Origin: Holdemania massiliensis
GTDB taxonomy: Bacteria; Bacillota_I; Bacilli_A; Erysipelotrichales; Erysipelotrichaceae
Reading direction: 5' to 3'
DNA: 64,000 nt
NCBI RefSeq assembly: GCF_022440805.1
Contig: NZ_JAKNTK010000001.1
Coordinates: 3,720,001-3,784,000 of the forward strand
Shown here: positions 1 to 8,371 of the stretch, in pieces
How the letters are laid out: each line of letters starts with the position of its first letter
Numbering within the stretch: the first letter of the stretch is position 1
The notes under the pieces: model-generated
The model's database searches: none
What the model was told of the DNA's origin: nothing
Seen by the model: the letters and a program-made list of their open reading frames with translations, nothing else
Position numbers and translations under genes: made by a program

Positions 1-182
1 AAACCGTCTTCATGGCAAGATAATCGATCACCTAAATCCTGTTGAGTCTTTGCAGAAGATCTCCCTGTATACTTTGACCATCCAATAATTGACTTTTGTG
101 TAATTATCCCTTTAAACCTTGACCTCTTTGGCGCTTGTTTTCCTATTTCCAAAAAGCGACTTTTAACAATAATGTCAGGCAT
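1..182 (-). CDS. Partial CDS, possible N-terminus of a relaxase
   Basis: An open frame starts at ATG 182-180, overlapping the RadC stop codon by one base (TAATG), and runs off the window edge after about 60 codons. The start reads MPDIIVKSRFLEIGKQ and then becomes basic (KRSRFKG). A 'P-x-I-I-V-K-x-R-F' opening followed by a short Y/R-rich stretch recalls MobP-type relaxases of Firmicutes elements, and the position next to a RHH gene and an inverted-repeat region would suit a relaxase. No catalytic residues fall inside the window, so the assignment is a guess; only the coding start is well supported. Confidence 0.35.
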   Translation of the reverse strand, partial: MPDIIVKSRFLEIGKQAPKRSRFKGIITQKSIIGWSKYTGRSSAKTQQDLGDRLSCHEDG

Positions 183-688
183 TATATTTCAAACTCTCCA
201 TCAAGTTCAGGATTGGATGATATACATAAAGAGTCACCAAGATAAAGACAGGAAGGATCTTTTTCCCTCAGGCTCAGAAACGTTCGATCATTAAAAATGA
301 TGTGATCTAAAACTGTGACATCAAGTAATTTTCCGCAAGCCACTATTTTCTTGGTTATATCTAAATCTGCCTTTGAAGGTTTTAAGTTCCCTGAGGGATG
401 ATTATGCAGTAATAAAATAGCTCTTGCATTTGATAAAATGGCTGTCTTATATATTTCACGTGTTGAAACAAGAGCTGCATCTAACGATCCCATAGATACA
501 ACAGATAAATTTACAGGGATATTATTAGTGCTAAGGTTAACGACAATAAATACCTCTCTATCGAAATCCCCGAAATTTTTAATTACAAATCGAATCGCTT
601 CTTTAGGAGAACTTATTGGGTGGCTCAAATAATAATCTTTTTCTTTTACCATTCGTATCCCTACCGAAGTAAAAACATTATTTAACAT
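182..688 (-). CDS. RadC-like JAMM/MPN+ domain protein
   Basis: 168 residues. The central motif HNHPSGNLKPSKADLD (about residues 96-111) is the JAMM metal site (H-x-H-P-x-G-x8-D) of the RadC/YeeS family. Despite the RadC name the biochemical role is unsettled; such proteins are common in ICEs, plasmids and phage and are associated with anti-restriction or recombination. ATG 688 has a good ribosome site (GGAGAGAC) and overlaps the end of the small gene upstream. The gene is coupled to the downstream partial CDS. The C-terminus, DGEFEI, belongs to the acidic-hydrophobic tail shared by several cargo proteins of this element. Confidence 0.85.
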   Translation of the reverse strand: MLNNVFTSVGIRMVKEKDYYLSHPISSPKEAIRFVIKNFGDFDREVFIVVNLSTNNIPVNLSVVSMGSLDAALVSTREIYKTAILSNARAILLLHNHPSGNLKPSKADLDITKKIVACGKLLDVTVLDHIIFNDRTFLSLREKDPSCLYLGDSLCISSNPELDGEFEI

Positions 689-776
689 TTTCGTCTCTCC
701 AGTAGATATTTATAACTATTGGTTCTTCACCACTAATTAAAGTCTTTATCTCTTCAATCATTTCTTCAATTTTCAT
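678..776 (-). CDS. Small 32-residue coupled ORF
   Basis: ATG 776 lies inside the end of the RHH gene (11-base overlap), with GGAAGTGGAGATC just upstream. The product begins MKIEEMIEEIKTLISG, is acidic, and ends in the start region of the RadC-like gene. Overlap at both ends and a plausible ribosome site suggest a translated link between RHH and RadC genes. No family is recognised. It could also simply be a translational coupling device. Confidence 0.5.
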   Translation of the reverse strand: MKIEEMIEEIKTLISGEEPIVINIYWRDENVK

Positions 777-1203
777 GATCTCCACTTCCTTCCTGCAAGG
801 CTTTCAGCATTTGTTTTGATATAAGTTCTTCATATATTGATGGCTGCTTTAAAAGTTTTAAGGCTTTATCAGATTCTTGTGGCAAATCATAAGTAAGTAA
901 TAAAATTTTAATTAATTCTTTATTAACTTCTGTTATAAATCTCGTCGCATTACATGATCTTGCTATAGCATTTAAATTCTGCTTTATCGCATCATTAATA
1001 TAGGTGGCCATACGTTGAAGATATTCGTCCCCTACAGCATCATCCATTTTAGCAGCATAATAGAAATCGACAGCCTTTATAATGACTGCCGATTTGTTTT
1101 GATTTGATTTTAAATTTGCCTCTGGATCTTCTAAAACTATTAATGCATTGATCTTATCTATACTCTCTTTTGAGAGTCTTATTGATGTAACTTGCTTAGC
1201 CAT
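766..1203 (-). CDS. Ribbon-helix-helix-like protein, probable relaxosome accessory
   Basis: 145 residues. The N-terminus (TSIRLSKESIDKINALI, then NKSAVIIKAVDFYY) has the beta-strand/helix/helix pattern of ribbon-helix-helix DNA-binding proteins (Arc/MetJ/MobC-like). The helical C-terminal half may mediate oligomerisation. RHH proteins next to oriT commonly act as relaxosome accessory factors that bind inverted repeats and repress their own operon. The upstream 340 bases contain several inverted repeats and no gene, which fits that role. Start ATG 1203 has GAGGGAAG upstream. A RHH antitoxin or plain repressor is the alternative. Confidence 0.55.
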   Translation of the reverse strand: MAKQVTSIRLSKESIDKINALIVLEDPEANLKSNQNKSAVIIKAVDFYYAAKMDDAVGDEYLQRMATYINDAIKQNLNAIARSCNATRFITEVNKELIKILLLTYDLPQESDKALKLLKQPSIYEELISKQMLKALQEGSGDHEN

Positions 1204-1546
1204 ATACTTCCCTCTTTCTTTCCAATATTCTTTTAAAATCTTTTCTAATTTTTCCGATAAAATCTCACCGAAAATAATCCCGAAACATCCTCCGATATAT
1301 TAATATAATTTCATCGAAAATTCATTACCATTGAATATTCAAGGTAATATCGAATGTAATACTAACGTAATACAAAAATCTCCTGAATTTAAAAGAGAAA
1401 GTGCGCGTTGCACACTTCTCCTCACCGAGAAATGTATTACATTTCTCCTTATCCTGCTTTCACTTCCGAGTGAATAAAATTGACGATAATCATTCAAAAA
1501 TCTAATATTAAATCCGAAAAGAATCATTCAGTAATTCTTTTTTCAA
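1204..1546. other. Non-coding region with multiple inverted repeats, candidate oriT
   Basis: No credible gene. At least four inverted repeats occur within about 150 bases: 1324-1348 (ATTACC...GGTAAT with inner TTGAA/TTCAA), 1399-1417 (AAGTG...CACTT), 1427-1447 (GAGAAATGTA / TACATTTCTC) and 1459-1474 (TTCACT-tccg-AGTGAA). It lies directly upstream of the RHH gene and the putative relaxase start, the usual place for an oriT and for an autoregulated mobilisation promoter. No nic site can be named from sequence alone. Confidence 0.4.
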
Positions 1547-1548
1547 TT

Positions 1549-1563
1549 GGGGCAATTTGCCCC
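1549..1563. promoter_or_regulatory. Palindrome copy 1 (GGGGCAATTTGCCCC)
   Basis: 15-bp near-perfect palindrome extended to TT...AA on both sides (1547-1565). It lies between the nucleotidyltransferase gene and the oriT-like region. It is one of six copies in the element. No T-tract follows on the minus strand, so it reads as a protein-binding site rather than a terminator. Confidence 0.6.
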
Positions 1564-1620
1564 AACTATCTTTTATATTCATCTTCTTTATACATTTAAA
1601 CTCATTTTCTTAGAAAGAAA

Positions 1621-1641
1621 ACCATGGCACACAGCCATGGT
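1621..1641 (-). terminator. Hairpin terminator, CATGG family
   Basis: ACCATGGC (1621-1628) pairs perfectly with GCCATGGT (1634-1641) around a 5-base loop. On the minus strand it is followed by TTTTCTTTCT. It sits 35 bases after the stop of the nucleotidyltransferase gene and probably ends its transcript. It shares the CATGGC stem with the hairpins at 3111, 8303 and, more loosely, 12511 and 25016. Confidence 0.7.
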
Positions 1642-1675
1642 CTACAAAAAATATGGGTTTTATAATTATTTAGAC

Positions 1676-2458
1676 TCATATTTCAAGATTTATATCCTCT
1701 TCTTCAACTTGATTTTCGTTAATCTCTTCTATGATTTTTGAATTCGTATTAAGTATGTACATCGAAGCTAAAACCTCTTTTATATTGCTATTATTTAATT
1801 TTTTTGGATATTTCTTTTCAAATTCAATAAGCATCTTTTTATTTTCTTTTTCTCTTTCCTGCAATGTTTTATACAAATCCTCTAGTCTATCAACGCTCAA
1901 ATTAAGCACACTTTTTAAACGTTCTATTAAATCTTGATCAATTCCTTGTCGCGATCCATATAATTGATTTACCGCATTATCCACTTTTTCAAAAGTTAAA
2001 GGGTTGCCAAGTCCTTTCTCTGCTTTTACAATACCTACAATATCACTAAGATCATTTTTGTATTCACGTCCAGATTTTAGTTTCATTGCTATCAGATATT
2101 CCGCAGTTACTGTACGAAAACTAACTATATTTGAAAAAGTCTTATAATACTGGCTGTATTGGAAAAGTTTCGATGAATAAGAATCTGTTTTTGTAAAGTC
2201 TGTATTTATCCATCCATTAGGGAGATCAAACCGGTCTCCCACATTATTTATAGCATCTTTCATTGCAGAGCTTGCTCTGATAATTACATCAATATCATAT
2301 GTTACATTTCGGAAACCATAGTTTGCAAGAGCTGCCGCACCTCCAACTAAAATTATCTCCGCAGGCATAAGCTTACCATTAAGTTTACGATATTCTTTAG
2401 CCAATTCTTTAAGATAAAAATCTAAATTTTCTTTTGTAATAGGTTTTTCATGCGACAT
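1676..2458 (-). CDS. DUF6036-like nucleotidyltransferase, probable toxin-antitoxin or Abi component
   Basis: About 260 residues. The segment ILVGGAAALANYGF followed by TYDIDVII is the GG...DxD signature of the minimal nucleotidyltransferase fold, as in AbiEii and DUF6036 proteins. The C-terminal third is helical and charged. Such enzymes commonly act as toxins or antitoxins paired with a small upstream gene, and here a 125-residue gene precedes it with an 11-base overlap. ATG 2458 is preferred over the longer GTG at 2470 because GTGAGATTAG sits just upstream. The C-terminus, EEEDINLEI, carries the shared cargo tail. A perfect hairpin terminator follows. The function is family inference. Confidence 0.65.
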   Translation of the reverse strand: MSHEKPITKENLDFYLKELAKEYRKLNGKLMPAEIILVGGAAALANYGFRNVTYDIDVIIRASSAMKDAINNVGDRFDLPNGWINTDFTKTDSYSSKLFQYSQYYKTFSNIVSFRTVTAEYLIAMKLKSGREYKNDLSDIVGIVKAEKGLGNPLTFEKVDNAVNQLYGSRQGIDQDLIERLKSVLNLSVDRLEDLYKTLQEREKENKKMLIEFEKKYPKKLNNSNIKEVLASMYILNTNSKIIEEINENQVEEEDINLEI

Positions 2459-2825
2459 TTCTAATCTCACTTTCTACAATGTTATGTCTCAAAAATTCTG
2501 GAATTGCATCTTTTAAACTTTTTTCTAATCGTCTCGGGTCATTAGTTAAAAAATATGACACCATCACCCCGGCAGGATAAATTAGTTTTTTTAATTTGCA
2601 ATTTCTTATATCATCATAATCAGTGCAAAGTTGAATTGAGTGAATCCGTGATAGATAATCAATCATTGCAAGCAAGTAAAGTGATTCAGGATACCAATTC
2701 TTATTAAATAGATCCCGTATTTCATTATTTTCAAGAACATTAATCATAAACTGCAAATCACCTAAGTCCTTTACTCTATGACATACTGTACTCTTATAAA
2801 GTTCGAAGTCCATTCTTTCTTCCAT
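2448..2825 (-). CDS. Hypothetical 125-residue partner of the nucleotidyltransferase
   Basis: Not recognised. The product is mostly helical with leucine/isoleucine-rich segments (LYLLAMIDYLSRI) and no membrane segment or catalytic motif visible. ATG 2825 has AAGGAAGTG upstream. The 3' end overlaps the nucleotidyltransferase gene, so the two are translationally coupled and are likely one functional pair, for example an antitoxin for the downstream enzyme. It lacks the acidic C-terminal tail that its partner has. Confidence 0.6.
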   Translation of the reverse strand: MEERMDFELYKSTVCHRVKDLGDLQFMINVLENNEIRDLFNKNWYPESLYLLAMIDYLSRIHSIQLCTDYDDIRNCKLKKLIYPAGVMVSYFLTNDPRRLEKSLKDAIPEFLRHNIVESEIRNVA

Positions 2826-2870
2826 GTTATCACTTCCTTTATATTATTATACACCAATCTCCAAGTTCTT

Positions 2871-3089
2871 TTACATTTCTAATTCGCCATCCTCCAACTC
2901 TTCTTCTTTTTGATCTAGCAGCTCATTAAGCTGCTTCATTTTTCTCATGAATTCTTCATCAACTCCTAAAAACTCTTGATCAGGATGATTTTCATATTTT
3001 GCAATTGCATAGTAACCCTTATCATTAAGGGTAAAGAAAGTTTTATCATCTCTTGGTAACGATGCCTGTTTATTTTCTTCGTTTTCCAT
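2871..3089 (-). CDS. Hypothetical acidic 72-residue protein with cargo tail
   Basis: Not recognised. ATG 3089 follows TAGGAGAAAATACG. The middle (FTLNDKGYYAIAKYENHP) looks folded. The last 20 residues are strongly acidic and end EDGELEM, matching the C-terminal signature seen on RadC, Fic, ArdC and others here. It is followed after 45 bases by the 125-residue gene. Small size and tail make it a candidate translocated or anti-defence protein, but that is inference from the tail only. Confidence 0.55.
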   Translation of the reverse strand: MENEENKQASLPRDDKTFFTLNDKGYYAIAKYENHPDQEFLGVDEEFMRKMKQLNELLDQKEEELEDGELEM

Positions 3090-3110
3090 CGTATTTTCTC
3101 CTATTAAAAG

Positions 3111-3132
3111 AACATGGCAAAATTGCCATGTT
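3111..3132 (-). terminator. Hairpin, CATGG family
   Basis: AACATGGCAA (3111-3120) pairs with TTGCCATGTT (3123-3132) around a tiny loop; CTTTTAATAG follows on the minus strand. It touches the stop codon of the 66-codon ORF and precedes the ribosome site of the 72-residue gene. It probably acts as a weak terminator or attenuator between cargo genes. Confidence 0.6.
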
Positions 3133-3332
3133 CAAAGTTCGAATTCATCATATTTATATATATTCAAATTATTAATCCAATCATCACATTTTTGCTCTAA
3201 GCTTATAAAATCTGAAGCTTTTTTATTATCTTTATGTCGTATCCCTATCGCCTTGCACAATACAGTGCCCTGACTCTTTGTAATATCTGATGCTCTTTCC
3301 CCCCCAAAAAAAATCTTATTTACAAACTGCAA
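3132..3332 (-). pseudogene. Short ORF ending in the cargo tail, possible C-terminal remnant
   Basis: 66 codons from a TTG at 3332 with no convincing ribosome site. The frame holds GERASDITKSQGTVLCKAIG near its start and ends KYDEFEL, the shared acidic-hydrophobic C-terminus. A run of G7 and T8 at 3300-3313 lies near its 5' end, and the KAP NTPase gene ends just upstream. A good C-terminus without a good start suggests the tail end of a larger cargo gene whose 5' part was lost or displaced when the NTPase gene was inserted. A small intact gene is also possible. Confidence 0.4.
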
Positions 3333-3356
3333 ATGACTATTAAAAACGTTTACTCT

Positions 3357-5231
3357 TCATAACAACATTCTTCGAAAATAACTTGACTTTATTTGAACAG
3401 AATTAGAATATTTACGGTTTTCTAAATCAACTATGACTTCATCAATTGTATTAATAAATATTTCGGAAATAGTTGCTCTAATTAATAATTTTTCTTTCTT
3501 ATCTTTCACAATAAGATTTTCTAAAAATGATTTAAGTCTTATAAAATTATTTAATGATAATAAAATATTAACAACTTTGCACTTATGATTAATCCAGGTA
3601 TTTTTAAAAGCTTCATATATCATATAATAATTTCCCTGAATTTCCATCTCATCATCTATAAAAGGAGAAATACATAATATTTCATCATTATAGAAATCAT
3701 CTATAAGATTTTCAAAGTATGTTTTACCATCTAACATACATGAATGCATTTTTGATTTACTAATTTCACTATACATTGTAATAATCCTAGTTAGTAAATT
3801 ATGATCAAAAGCATACATAAAATCACATGGCCATAAATTATAAAAAGCAAAATGATTAATTATATATCGCTGTATTTCTTTACAACATGCATCTTGTAAT
3901 ATCCTATAGATCTCCAATTCAGAATCAGTTAATCCTTCGAGGGGATCATCAGTTATTTCTTGGAATGAATGAGTCCAATGATTAAAATTTAGTGAATATA
4001 CCTTTATTGCTAGCCCTGCATTTATAGCATTATTTATCTTACATAATATAATATCATTTATAAGATCAAAATCAGGTTTGGGTATATTATCTTTTATATT
4101 TCGAATGAAGCTATAATTTTTGATAAATATAGCATATTCGTTTAAAGAAAAACTGTACTTACCCTTTTTAAAAATTTCCAAAGCATCAAGATAAAATTCA
4201 TATATTATCCTTTCATGATTAAAAAAATAATACTGCTCTTTGAATATTGGATTTACATTTATAAAATTCTTCGACCATTTACAATCTATTTCGTATTTTA
4301 AATCATCACAATTTAATTCTCCTATAGAAATATATTTCTTCAAGCTAATAGGTATATCTCTGACTTTTTGAGGACTTTTTTCCTTTTTTCCTATATAAAT
4401 ATAGTATAAAATAAACTCTATAAACCAGTCACATGATAATTCATCGTGATGATCAATTTCAATTAAAATATCATAAACACGTTGAAACATATGGATAGCT
4501 ATTTTCAATCTTCTGAAATTAATATGCTCTCCTGAAAGTACAGAAATAATTTTATATTTATTATTGGTTAGATATTCCTTATATAATTTAGACTCTGATG
4601 GGTAGTTAACTAATATATCGTTCAAAATTAGAGCATTCTCATCAAAATATATTGTTCTATCTATAGTTTTTTCCTTATAGTCATTATACTCTTCATTAAA
4701 TTTTCCTATCAAAAACGCTTCATTACTAACCAAAATAACTTTTAATCTTTTATTCTCACAATAGTCATTGATAATACCAACAACATCATAAATATTAAGT
4801 TCTGTTCTTTCTAGGTCATCAAAAATAATAATTATTTTTTTAAACTGGCTGTTTTTATCATTTATTTCATATAAATCAAGAATATCTAAATTACATAAGG
4901 GTTCAATAATTTTTTTTACTATATCTATCGTATTAATTGCCCTACTGATATTCGAAAAAAATTTTTTTATTTTATTAGGATTAGCATCTTGCCACAAATA
5001 TTTTTCTTTAAGATAAGCTAGTTTAATTTGCATATGTACATTCTCAATAGAGCATTCACCAAATAGTGAAATAATAATAGGAATATAGTTACTTGCTATA
5101 TATGGATCTTTGCAAAATATATTTTTAATGAAATAAGTTTTTCCACTCCCCCAAATTCCTGTAAGTAATAATGCTCCATAAGAATTTTTTTCTCTACAAT
5201 ATTCTTTAATTTCTTCTAAAGTTTTGCCCAT
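3357..5231 (-). CDS. KAP-type P-loop NTPase, likely defence cargo
   Basis: 624 residues. Walker A GIWGSGKT lies at about residues 25-32 and Walker B IIIIFDDLER near residue 140, followed by a sensor-like ILVSNE. This arrangement matches the KAP/STAND-related P-loop NTPases often found as single-gene or multi-gene defence modules in mobile elements. The remaining 400 residues are helical with many aromatic residues and no recognised effector domain; no convincing membrane pair is seen. The gene is even richer in A/T than the surrounding element, suggesting separate acquisition. ATG 5231 follows AGGGGTAAGTAT. It interrupts the spacing between T4SS genes. The defence role is inferred from family and context. 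Confidence 0.65.
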   Translation of the reverse strand: MGKTLEEIKEYCREKNSYGALLLTGIWGSGKTYFIKNIFCKDPYIASNYIPIIISLFGECSIENVHMQIKLAYLKEKYLWQDANPNKIKKFFSNISRAINTIDIVKKIIEPLCNLDILDLYEINDKNSQFKKIIIIFDDLERTELNIYDVVGIINDYCENKRLKVILVSNEAFLIGKFNEEYNDYKEKTIDRTIYFDENALILNDILVNYPSESKLYKEYLTNNKYKIISVLSGEHINFRRLKIAIHMFQRVYDILIEIDHHDELSCDWFIEFILYYIYIGKKEKSPQKVRDIPISLKKYISIGELNCDDLKYEIDCKWSKNFINVNPIFKEQYYFFNHERIIYEFYLDALEIFKKGKYSFSLNEYAIFIKNYSFIRNIKDNIPKPDFDLINDIILCKINNAINAGLAIKVYSLNFNHWTHSFQEITDDPLEGLTDSELEIYRILQDACCKEIQRYIINHFAFYNLWPCDFMYAFDHNLLTRIITMYSEISKSKMHSCMLDGKTYFENLIDDFYNDEILCISPFIDDEMEIQGNYYMIYEAFKNTWINHKCKVVNILLSLNNFIRLKSFLENLIVKDKKEKLLIRATISEIFINTIDEVIVDLENRKYSNSVQIKSSYFRRMLL

Positions 5232-5348
5232 ATACTTACCCCTTCACTAGAGAATTGCTTAATACTCTCACATAAATCATTAGTATATAGCATTATTTTT
5301 ACTATATTTTTTTTAGGCACCAATAATTTTTATGATCTAATTATATCA

Positions 5349-6446
5349 CTAATGATTGATGATTTGTTCAGAAGCATATCCCATAATAATCATAGGATTA
5401 AAATATCGTTCAACACCCTCTGAATCAATAACAAAGGTTGCCAGATGTAAATGAGGGCCGGTGGCATAACCAGTTGATCCCATTTTTCCAATTGTTTCTT
5501 CCCATTCTATTTCCTGGCCTACTTGAACATTAAAGGAATCCATATGAGTATAACGCACATAAAAAGTAAATCCTCCTAAAGTGGACTGCACAACAACAGG
5601 ATTGCCTGCAGCTGTACTTCCTATGCTTATAACAACACCATTTGTCACAGCCTTAATTGGAACACCTCTGGCTTTAGCATAATCCGTAGCATTATGATAA
5701 GTAATGATTGGATCCTCATCATTTACTCTTAAGGGATTAGTGCGATAGCCAAACCTTGATGTTATTCTGTAACCAGATTCAGTTGGAATATGGAATGGAT
5801 ATACTGACATTTCTTCCCTATATTGCTCGCAGCGATATTGTGTGTCACCATCTTCGATCATTTCACAGTGATTTTTAATTTTAGTATTATAATCCGTATG
5901 GTCGTATACCCAATAAACATCTACTTGTTCAGGTATATTTAAATCCGGTCGTCCTGGCGTAATATCAACTTTCTTTTTCCAGATCTGATACCGAAAAAGA
6001 GCAGGCAGTGTAATATTCTGAAATGCAGATGATGGAATCTGACCCCTGTATTCATGCCATGTTGGATTAACATTGAACTCTTTGTATATAGTCCCAAGTG
6101 TAGTATTAATTTCGTCTTTAAACTCATCCATCAGCTGCCCATCATTATCAAAAACAAGCAGGCATTGAGCTAAATTATCAGCCACAGCCGGTGACATTGT
6201 ACAGCCATAAATCTCATCATAAGGGATCATGACATGAGTATCCGCCATAGCTTTATCAATAACATATCGAAAGTCATCAAAGTTATTATCGCCTGCTTTA
6301 TAATCTCCATCCCCCCAACTAAATAGAGTCATCACCCAGACAACAGGAGCTACTAAAGAAGCTAAAATCACAAAAAGCAAAGCTATTCCAGATACCATTA
6401 TGCCAAATTTAATTACGAACTTGTTAAATAGTTTCTGAAAATCCAT
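5349..6446 (-). CDS. M23 peptidase of the conjugation machinery
   Basis: 365 residues from ATG 6446, one base after the VirB4 stop; a longer in-frame extension reads into VirB4 and is rejected. One membrane segment near the N-terminus (IMVSGIALLFVILASLVAPVV) is followed by an extracellular domain. The C-terminal LytM/M23 domain keeps the zinc ligands HNATDYA and GPHLHLA. Enzymes of this type cut peptidoglycan peptides and take the place of VirB1/lysozyme-NlpC proteins in Gram-positive T4SSs, opening the wall for the channel. Coupling with VirB4 supports that role. Confidence 0.85.
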   Translation of the reverse strand: MDFQKLFNKFVIKFGIMVSGIALLFVILASLVAPVVWVMTLFSWGDGDYKAGDNNFDDFRYVIDKAMADTHVMIPYDEIYGCTMSPAVADNLAQCLLVFDNDGQLMDEFKDEINTTLGTIYKEFNVNPTWHEYRGQIPSSAFQNITLPALFRYQIWKKKVDITPGRPDLNIPEQVDVYWVYDHTDYNTKIKNHCEMIEDGDTQYRCEQYREEMSVYPFHIPTESGYRITSRFGYRTNPLRVNDEDPIITYHNATDYAKARGVPIKAVTNGVVISIGSTAAGNPVVVQSTLGGFTFYVRYTHMDSFNVQVGQEIEWEETIGKMGSTGYATGPHLHLATFVIDSEGVERYFNPMIIMGYASEQIINH

Positions 6447-6447
6447 A

Positions 6448-8286
6448 TCATGCTCCAAACTCCTGTAGCTCAGCATCAGTACAAAGTACGCTAATCGGGA
6501 TTCGCCGATCCCCACAAATGAACAATGCTTCACCTTGAGAAAATTCTTGTATAATACCTTGCTCGCTATCATTAAGACGAACTAATTTTGATACTTCGCA
6601 CACAGAATCTAAGTCCAGGTTCATAATAATCTTATAAACTGAATTATTAAAGATGGCTTTACCATGTGTAAGAACCTTTTCATCAGCAAAGTCCTTAGGT
6701 TCCTGCGTCGCTAAGATCATTATATTGTAATACTTGCGGCTGCGCCGGGTAAATTGTGCAATCAACTCAGCCGACTTTCCTTCTAAAATTCCTACATGTG
6801 CTTCATCATAAAGAAATGCGGATAAATACCGATCATCCAGGCAAAGTGACCAGGCATATTGATACATAATATGATTTAAAGCTTCTCTAAGATTCTGAGG
6901 TTTTTGGTATAGTTGTTTAGTTCCAAAAGAAATAATTTGGTGCTCCGTTTCGTTGATCTGAATAGTTGTATAATTGTCAAAGTACATTTTCCATTCAGTT
7001 AAGATTGATTTCATGTCTAATTTCAGCTCGTTAAGGTACTGCAGTTCCAGAGCAGCTGCAGCATCATTTTTAATTTCTCCGATTCGCTCCATCAATACTT
7101 CATTCATAGTCGTAAAACGAGGCATATCTGTGGATGTCAGTGATTCAAATGAATCAAATGTTCCATCATCATTCTTCTTAATGCCCACCTTTTCAAATGT
7201 TTTGAAGACTAAATCTCCAATGCAGGAAAGCGTTTGTGTTGATGTTTCAGGAAACAAATATTTAATAACCTGTTTTACATCATCAATCACATTAATAATT
7301 GCAAGCTCCGTGTCCCACATATCAATCTGTTCTTCTTCCTCGCTTGATATAGGTTTTAAATCGAAGACATTAATGCAAGCGTTACGCGTCCCCCAGTTAA
7401 CAAAGGTTCCGCCATACTTTCGAGTAAGTGTAATGTTTTTATTTTCTGGATCAATCCAAACCAAACGAACCTTATTTTTAATCAAAAAACGAACAATTAG
7501 ATTGAGTGTTGTTGTTTTTCCTGATCCAGATTTTCCTAACAGGATCGCATTCCCATTCATTCGCTGTGCAGCTGCAGCTTGTTTCTTGTTATGAATATAG
7601 TAATAAGGATCAAAGACGATTGCGCCTGAATTTTGTAGTTCTCGTCCTAATAAAAAGCCTTTTGGATCTTTTAGCGTTTCGAACACGTATGGATACATGC
7701 CAGCTAATCCTGTAGACGGTAATGGTACTCCTAAATTATCTGAAATTGTTTTTGGTAATTTAGAGTCTATCCAAAGTGGTGTAAATTCCTTCAAAAGCAT
7801 TTCTTGCATACCTGTAACCCGCTGAACTTTAAATCCTACTGCAGATAGTCTCAGTTTTAAATCTTTAGCTGAAGCTTTCATTTCCTTGAGATCGTCACTC
7901 TGAACAGAAAATACAATAACTACATTATGAGTTGAATCATTATTTTTGATATTCTCTTCAATATAAGTGTTAAGTGATGTTAGTTCATCAGCTATTCGTT
8001 TTTGTAGAGATGGATCCTTTGTTTTTTGGTATTCTTGCTCTTTTTCTTGATAATCTTTTTTTAGCAATGCAGCAATATTTGTATCTAGTGGCTCAGTACG
8101 CATAAATACCTTTATATTTGGATTACTTACATATTCACAGAGCATTCCTAATCCAAACGATCTAGGCAGCTGCATTACCAATAGGTTTGTAATATACAGA
8201 TCTCCAATCATATAATAATCAATATTGCTTCGGAAGCTGGTAGGTACTAACTTTGATCGCTTAACTAATTCGATATTATTTTTCAT
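6448..8286 (-). CDS. virB4: VirB4-family T4SS ATPase
   Basis: 612 residues. The N-terminal domain precedes Walker A LLGKSGSGKTTTLN; Walker B is in AFLYDEAHVGILEG, followed by ATQEPKDF, a typical TraC/VirB4/TrsE sensor segment. The protein energises assembly and substrate transport at the cytoplasmic face of the conjugation channel. ATG 8286 is chosen because GTGGAGGAAAAA precedes it; a 637-codon reading would translate the two upstream repeat hairpins. The upstream hairpin at 8303 has seven T residues, so entry into this gene may be attenuated. It is slightly shorter than many VirB4 proteins but has all key motifs. Confidence 0.92.
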   Translation of the reverse strand: MKNNIELVKRSKLVPTSFRSNIDYYMIGDLYITNLLVMQLPRSFGLGMLCEYVSNPNIKVFMRTEPLDTNIAALLKKDYQEKEQEYQKTKDPSLQKRIADELTSLNTYIEENIKNNDSTHNVVIVFSVQSDDLKEMKASAKDLKLRLSAVGFKVQRVTGMQEMLLKEFTPLWIDSKLPKTISDNLGVPLPSTGLAGMYPYVFETLKDPKGFLLGRELQNSGAIVFDPYYYIHNKKQAAAAQRMNGNAILLGKSGSGKTTTLNLIVRFLIKNKVRLVWIDPENKNITLTRKYGGTFVNWGTRNACINVFDLKPISSEEEEQIDMWDTELAIINVIDDVKQVIKYLFPETSTQTLSCIGDLVFKTFEKVGIKKNDDGTFDSFESLTSTDMPRFTTMNEVLMERIGEIKNDAAAALELQYLNELKLDMKSILTEWKMYFDNYTTIQINETEHQIISFGTKQLYQKPQNLREALNHIMYQYAWSLCLDDRYLSAFLYDEAHVGILEGKSAELIAQFTRRSRKYYNIMILATQEPKDFADEKVLTHGKAIFNNSVYKIIMNLDLDSVCEVSKLVRLNDSEQGIIQEFSQGEALFICGDRRIPISVLCTDAELQEFGA

Positions 8287-8302
8287 TTTTTCCTCCACAA
8301 AA

Positions 8303-8326
8303 AAACATGGCAAATTGGCCATGTTT
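8303..8326 (-). terminator. Terminator/attenuator hairpin before virB4, CATGG family
   Basis: AAACATGGC (8303-8311) faces GGCCATGTTT (8317-8326) with a short A/T loop; on the minus strand seven T residues follow directly, then the virB4 ribosome site. It is the best terminator of the CATGG hairpin family and would separate the HEPN cargo transcript from virB4 or attenuate it. Confidence 0.75.
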
Positions 8327-8354
8327 ACTTTAAATTGATTCTCTTTCTCAGGTT

Positions 8355-8369
8355 GGGGCAAATTGCCCC
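8355..8369. promoter_or_regulatory. Palindrome copy 2 (GGGGCAAATTGCCCC)
   Basis: Second copy of the 15-bp palindrome, two bases after the HEPN stop codon and about 30 bases from the CATGG hairpin. No T-tract follows on the minus strand. Same paired arrangement as at 25016-25077. Confidence 0.65.
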
Positions 8370-8371
8370 GA

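Noticed and set aside
6447..6572. Extension of the M23 gene into virB4
   Set aside because: It is a frame-shadow of the virB4 end; ATG 6446 follows the virB4 stop and starts a normal membrane-anchored protein.
8287..8361. N-terminal extension of the VirB4 frame beginning MPQPEKENQF
   Set aside because: It only translates the palindrome and CATGG hairpin; a strong ribosome site stands directly before ATG 8286.
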